6,945 nucleotides of DNA from an uncultured Alphaproteobacteria bacterium (GTDB taxonomy: Bacteria > Pseudomonadota > Alphaproteobacteria > Reyranellales > Reyranellaceae), in assembly GCA_903929895.1 (NCBI GenBank), contig CAIYWM010000882.1, positions 1 to 6,945 of the forward strand, in the 5' to 3' direction. A program made the position numbers and the translations under genes. The notes beneath the pieces were generated by a model. It had not been told where the DNA came from. It did no database searches and saw only the letters and a list, made by a program, of their open reading frames with translations. Of this stretch, positions 1 to 4,700 are shown in pieces. Position 1 is the stretch's first letter. Each line of letters begins with the position of its first letter.

Positions 1-63
1 GGCCACGGGCAGGCCGACATAGCCCAGCCCGATGACGGAGATATGCCGTTTCATTTGGTCCAT
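1..63 (-). CDS. Nucleotide-sugar dehydrogenase (UDP-glucose/GDP-mannose dehydrogenase family), N-terminus only
   Basis: Only the first 21 codons are in the window; the gene runs off the left edge. The reverse complement from position 63 reads MDQMKRHISVIGLGYVGLPVA. ISVIGLGYVGLPVA is the first Rossmann strand and glycine-rich NAD-binding loop (GxGxxG) typical of UDP-glucose, UDP-GlcNAc (WbpA/TviB) and UDP-ManNAc (WecC) 6-dehydrogenases. These cytoplasmic enzymes oxidise the sugar C6 to a carboxylate and supply uronic acids for capsule, O-antigen or exopolysaccharide. The substrate cannot be decided from this piece. Two starts are possible: ATG at 61-63 or ATG at 52-54. The second has GGA five bases upstream and gives the more usual MKRHISVIGLGYVG beginning. 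The gap to the upstream SDR remnant is 34 bases with no visible terminator, so it may be co-transcribed with the genes above it. Confidence 0.85.
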   Translation of the reverse strand, partial: MDQMKRHISVIGLGYVGLPVA

Positions 64-97
64 TTCTGACAGCTCATGTCGGTGCTGACATCCCCTT

Positions 98-410
98 TTA
101 GCGATCCTTATCGGCCATCGCGGTGGTGACGAAGCCGGGACAGGCGAAGCCGACCCTGATTCCCTCTCGCGCGCCTGTTCCTCTGCAGGTCGATGCCCGT
201 TTCTCGCACGACGTCCACCAGGAAGGCCTAGAGTGCATCGGCTTCCGACACGTCAAGGCTGGCGGTCCTGCACGTCGCGCCCGTTGCCCGACAGGCGAGC
301 GTCACCGCTTCAAGGCGCTCGATCTCGCGGCCCGGCAAGGCGAGCGCGTGGGCGAGGGCCGCGCCGCTGCCACTGGACGCGCCGGTGATGACGATCGTCT
401 TGAAATCCAT
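98..410 (-). pseudogene. Decayed short-chain dehydrogenase/reductase (rkpH-like) remnant
   Basis: The ATG at 408-410 opens a 60-codon frame with the SDR N-terminus (DFKTIVITGASSGSG; the usual motif is TGASSGIG). A helix segment and the LDV of the cofactor pocket follow. A TAG at 228-230 interrupts it. Homology resumes in the same frame directly after the stop (AFLVDVVRETGIDLQ, to about 183) and then ends. From about 174 to 101, in another frame, is the late SDR segment REGIRVGFACPGFVTTAMA, ending at TAA 98-100. The NNAG motif and the Ser/Tyr/Lys catalytic segment that should lie between are absent. A few residues are also missing after PGRE in the second strand region. About 310 bp remain of an expected 700-800. 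In position it is the third gene of the synthase / alpha-oxoamine synthase / SDR set, starting 7 bases after the alpha-oxoamine synthase stop, so it was probably the reductase for that enzyme's ketone product. Several independent lesions make a single sequencing error unlikely. Confidence 0.85.
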
Positions 411-417
411 GTCGCGG

Positions 418-1773
418 TCAGCGACCGGCGATGGTGCTGACGAAGGAGGAACTGCTGCGAATCTTCGGCAGTTCCTCGGCCACGGCCTCGATCACGGCGT
501 CGATCTGCTCAGGCGTATGCTCGGACGTGACGAAGAACCGGAGCCGTGCCTGGTTCTCGGCAACGCCCGGGAAAACCGCCGGCACGACGTTGAATCCGCG
601 TTCCAGCAGCCGCTCGGACAGCATCACCGTCTGCGGCGAGTTGCCGACGATGACCGGGACGACCGACGCGCCAATGCTCAGGCCCGTGTCGAGGCCGTGC
701 GCCCTGGCTTTCGTCAACAGGGCCAGCCCATTGCGACGGAGTGCCGCCGCCCGCCAGGGCTCGCGCATCATCACGTCGACGGCAGCGGTTGCCGCCGCAG
801 CCACAGGCGGAGAAAGTCCGACACTGAAGACGAAGCCCGGCGAAGTGTACTTGATCAGTTCGATGAGGGCGCGGCTTCCCGCGACATAGCCCCCGGCTGC
901 CGCCAGCGTCTTGCTGAGCGTGCCCATCCAGATCTCGACCTCGGTCGGATCGACGTCCTGTTCCTCCGCGATGCCGCGACCGGTATGGCCGAGCGCGCCG
1001 GTCGCGTGCGCCTCGTCGACCATGAGCCAGGCATTGTACCGGCGCTTTAGCTTGATCAGGCCAGCAAGGTCCGGGACGTCGCCATCCATGCCGTAGAGAC
1101 CTTCGACGACGATCAGGGCGCGTCGATAGCGTGCCCGGTTGAGTCGCAACGCGCGTTCCATGGCGTCGAGATCGTTGTGCGGGCACAGGATGCGCTTGGC
1201 ACCCGATAGCTTGGCGCCCTCGACGATGCTGTTGTGGATGACGGCGTCCGCCACGATGAGGTCTTCCGGCCCCAGCAATTCGCCAATCACCGATACATTC
1301 GTCCCATGGCCGCTAACGAAGGCAATGGCATCCTCGGTGCCGCTCAGGCGCGCGAGCGCGGCCTCAAGATCTCGATGGACCTGCCTTTCGCCGGCCGACA
1401 GCCGGCTGGCCGACACTGAGGTGCCGAACCGGTCAATCGCATCCTTTGCCGCCGCTGCGATGTCGGGAGGCCCGTTCAGGCCGAGGTAGTCGTAGGAGGA
1501 GAAATTCGCGACCGTGCGCCCGTCGATCGACGTCGTGTTCCCGGCCCGCCCATCGTGCAGGCGATAGAAGGGGTTGCCGATCTTGGTGATATCGCCGACC
1601 GCCCTCCAGATCTTCAGGATCTCGTACTCGGGCAGAGTCGTGAAATCGAACTCCCGCCGTCCGCCCGGGGCCGGGCCGGAGCCCGGCCGGCCCTGCGGAG
1701 CGGTGGATTGACCGAGTGCCAGTCGTACCCGATCGACCGTCTCCTGAGCGGCGTTCGATCGCTGCTGGGTCAT
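418..1773 (-). CDS. Alpha-oxoamine synthase, PLP-dependent (AONS / serine palmitoyltransferase family; rkpG-like)
   Basis: A 451-residue fold-type I PLP enzyme. The family condenses an acyl thioester with an amino acid, losing CO2, to give a 2-amino-3-ketone. Visible family features: NFSSYDYLGL (about 90-99), SGHGTN (154-159), the PLP-stacking His180 in AVIHNSIVEG, EGLYGMDGD (224-232), VDEAHATG (252-259; Asp253 pairs with the pyridine nitrogen), and the Schiff-base Lys288 in GTLSKTLAAAGGYVAG (codon at 910-912). The C-terminal domain ends in the usual LRFFVTSEHT region. It is longer than typical members (about 390-420). The extra is at the N-terminus: a short predicted amphipathic helix (about 5-22) and a Gly/Pro-rich linker (about 24-40). 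The start is fixed by the ATGA overlap with the upstream synthase. Since that synthase ends at its ACP, this enzyme probably releases the acyl chain. The amino acid substrate is not evident. The position equals rkpG of rhizobial capsule loci; family assignment is firm, orthology inferred. Confidence 0.93.
   Translation of the reverse strand: MTQQRSNAAQETVDRVRLALGQSTAPQGRPGSGPAPGGRREFDFTTLPEYEILKIWRAVGDITKIGNPFYRLHDGRAGNTTSIDGRTVANFSSYDYLGLNGPPDIAAAAKDAIDRFGTSVSASRLSAGERQVHRDLEAALARLSGTEDAIAFVSGHGTNVSVIGELLGPEDLIVADAVIHNSIVEGAKLSGAKRILCPHNDLDAMERALRLNRARYRRALIVVEGLYGMDGDVPDLAGLIKLKRRYNAWLMVDEAHATGALGHTGRGIAEEQDVDPTEVEIWMGTLSKTLAAAGGYVAGSRALIELIKYTSPGFVFSVGLSPPVAAAATAAVDVMMREPWRAAALRRNGLALLTKARAHGLDTGLSIGASVVPVIVGNSPQTVMLSERLLERGFNVVPAVFPGVAENQARLRFFVTSEHTPEQIDAVIEAVAEELPKIRSSSSFVSTIAGR
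1770..1773 (-). promoter_or_regulatory. ATGA stop/start overlap (translational coupling)
   Basis: The synthase ends GPL-TGA with the TGA at 1770-1772. The ATG of the alpha-oxoamine synthase occupies 1771-1773, giving a 4-base ATGA overlap. There is no strong Shine-Dalgarno sequence just upstream (only weak GGA-type matches). Terminating ribosomes therefore probably re-initiate here, keeping the two enzymes in fixed proportion. The overlap is seen directly; coupling is inferred. Confidence 0.8.
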
Positions 1774-4700
1774 AACGGTCCGTCGATCTTCTTGACGCGC
1801 TGCATCACGGCGTTGATGGCCGCGCGCCGCTCCGAGGCATCCGACTCTGCCGCCTGTTCAGCGAAGTGACTCGAGGACAGTTTCGCCAGCGTGCTCGGCA
1901 CGGCCTCGCGCGTCGCCTCGCCGGTCACGAGCGGCGTGATGCGTCGAGCCACATCGGCGGGCGTGATGCCGCTCGCCAGCGACATCATGGGCAACTCGAT
2001 CTGGAGCGATGCCTCCACGGTCGTGCGCAACTCGAGCATCATCAGCGAATCCATGCCGATTTCGGCCAGTGGCCGATGGCGGTCCACTTCCTTGGGAGGC
2101 AGGCGCAGAACGCGTGCGATCTCCTCCACGACGATGTCGAGCAGGGCCTCCGTCGCTTCTTCAGGCGGCATGGCGCGCAACCGCTCGAGAGTGACGGCGG
2201 CCTGGCCGGCCTGGCGGGACACGGCGCCGGTATCGACCGCGTTGAAGGTCGGGGCCCGTACTGCCGCGAGTTCCCGCTTGGCCATGGCCCAGTCGACCCT
2301 GGCGATCGCACAAACGTCGGCAAGCTGGTTGCCTTCGGTGTCGAAGGCCCGGTCCAGGCCGTCCAGCGCCATGCGGGAGGGCATCAACGTGGAGCCGAAA
2401 CGCCGCTTCAGACCCGCGTTGGCCTCGATGTGCCGCGCGAGATAGCCGGCATCTTCGATCGCTCCCCAGGCAACCGCGAGCGCAGGAAGCCCCTTCGCGC
2501 GCAGACGCCGGGCGACGCCTTCGACATAGGCGTTGGCCGCAACGTAGTTGAACTGCCCCGGATTGCCGAACAGCGTCGTGGCCGAAGAGAACAGCAACAG
2601 GTAGTCGAGCGCGAGCCGCCCGGCGATCTGCTCGAGGTGCAAGGCGCCACTGGCCTTGGGGCGCAGGACCGCTTCGATCGACTCGCGGTCGGTCCCCTGG
2701 ATCAATCTGTCGTCGAGGACCATGGCGGCATGGACGATACCCTTGATCGGGCGGTCGCTGCCGAGTTGATCGACGAAGCGGTCGAGGGCACCGGCGTCGG
2801 TTACGTCGATGGCCGCGACCTCTACGGTGACGCCTTTCTCACGCAACGCATCGACCCGGGTGGCGACGGCGTCGGAGAGATGACCCGAACGGCTGATCAG
2901 TGCGATGTGGCTGGCATTCCGGCCGGCCAGCCATTCCGCCGCCGCGAAGCCGAAGCCGCTGGTGCCGCCGACAACGACGTGCCAGCCGTCGGCGGTGACT
3001 GGAAAGGTGTTGGCAGGCATCTCCGAGACGGTGGCCTGGCGGGCCGGGGTCACGACGATTTTCCCGATATGGCCGGCGCGCTGCATCAACCGGAAGGCCT
3101 CGGCGATATGCGCACCGTCGAAAACGCGATGTGGAAGCGGAGCGAAGTCGCCTTCCGCAAAATGGCCGACGACATCGGAGAACAGCTGCTGCGACAGCGT
3201 CTTTTGGGCGCCGATGAGCTGGTCGATGTCGACGCCGAAGTAGCTCAGATTGCGACGCAAGGGCCGCAGCCCGAGATGGGTGTTGGCGTAGAAATCGCGC
3301 TTGCCCAGTTCGATGAAGCGACCGAAAGGCTTGAGGCAATCCATCGAGCGGATCATTGCCTCGCCGGCCAGCGAGTTGAGGACGACGTCGACGCCCTTCC
3401 CATTCGTGGAACTCATCACCTCCTCAGCGAAGGCGAGGGTGCGGGAGTTGCAGACGAAGTCGGCGCCGAGGCTGCGCAGGAGTGCTCGCTTTTCACCGCT
3501 GCCGGCCGTCGCGATGACGGTTGCGCCCCGGTATTTGGCGATCTGCAGGGCCGCCAGGCCGACCGCGCCGGCGCCGCCATGGATCAGGACGGTCTCGCCG
3601 ACCTCGAGATGGGCCAGGTGTATGAGGGAGTAGTAGGCGGTGAGGAATGCGACGGGCAGGGTGGTCGCGCCCTCGAACGACAGTTGGCTCGGCAGCTTGC
3701 TCACCGCGAAACTCTTCACGATGAGGTGGCTGGCGAAGGCGCCGGGGGCGAAGGCGAGGACGCGGTCGCCGACCGTCAGGCCTTCGACATCGGGCCCCGT
3801 GCGGACGATCGTGCCCGCGCACTCCATTCCAAGACCGGGACCGGCATAGCCGTCTTCCAGGGCCTCTTCCGGCAGAAGGCGCAGGTTCCACATCACGTCG
3901 CGGAAGTTGAGGCCGGTGGTCGCGACTTCGATTTCGACCTCGTCGGCCTCTGGCACGCGGCGTGGTTCTGGAATCCAGCCGAGCGCGCCGCGCCCGGAGC
4001 CCTGACGCGTCACAAGGCGCAGAGCCATATTGCTTGCCATGGGTTGGGGCGGCCGGGGAGCGGCGGTTCCCCGCTCGACGCGGAAGACGATGCGGCTGTC
4101 GCCAAGAAAGAACAGCTCGCGTTCCTCGCCAGGGGCGAGCATCTCGTCGGCAGCTCGTTTGATCGCACCAAGACGAGGTTGTCCCGCCAAGCCGATGCAG
4201 CGTATGTGCAGGCCTGGATATTCATTGCGCGCAACACGCGTCGCGGCGATCAGCGCACACCAGAGCGGCTGCTCGAGGGGCACCAGTGCGTCCACCGGGC
4301 CGAAGTCAACGACGATCCAGAGGCGGCCTGACGTGTCCGCCAGCGTCCGACATTGTTCGGCGATCGCATCAAGATGATCAGTGAGAGCCTCGACCGGGTC
4401 TGCCGAGCTGCCGTCCGGGGAGATGGAAAGCACGTGATCGGTCGACGCGCCGTGCTCTGGTCGCGAGGCCTCGGAGCCGCGATGGCCGATGAGGGCCTTG
4501 AGATCGGCTGCCGCGGTTCCCTGCCACGAGAAGACGGCCGGTTCAGCCGCGGAAGTCACATTGCGATCGATGCTGCCGGCCAGGCCGTGGACGACCACGC
4601 CGACGCGAGCTTCGCCGAAGGCCGGAGATACCGATATGCCAGTGAATCCCGCCGTTTCGAGTTCGTCGATCCATTCCTGATCTGTCAGCAATGCACCGAC

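Noticed and set aside
66..90. CTGACA repeated at 66-71 and 85-90, with ATGTC between, as an operator or hairpin
   Set aside because: The repeats are six bases long and the possible stem only four. This is not above chance, and there is no T-run to suggest a terminator.
79..93. ATG after AAAAGGGG on the minus strand as a short leader peptide
   Set aside because: The purine run abuts the ATG with no spacing and the frame stops after five codons; no support for translation.
228..410. The 60-residue frame as an intact small protein
   Set aside because: It is only the SDR N-terminus, and SDR homology continues past its stop codon, so a pseudogene explains it better.
385..1050. A 221-codon plus-strand frame over the AOS and SDR region
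   Set aside because: It is antisense to the AOS with its PLP lysine and other conserved motifs, has an Arg-rich composition, and shows no motif or ribosome binding site.
1866..4331. An 821-codon open frame on the plus strand
   Set aside because: It lies entirely antisense to the synthase, whose domains and catalytic motifs are unmistakable. Its protein is low-complexity and Arg/Gly/Asp/His-rich without recognisable motifs, as expected for a shadow frame in GC-rich DNA.
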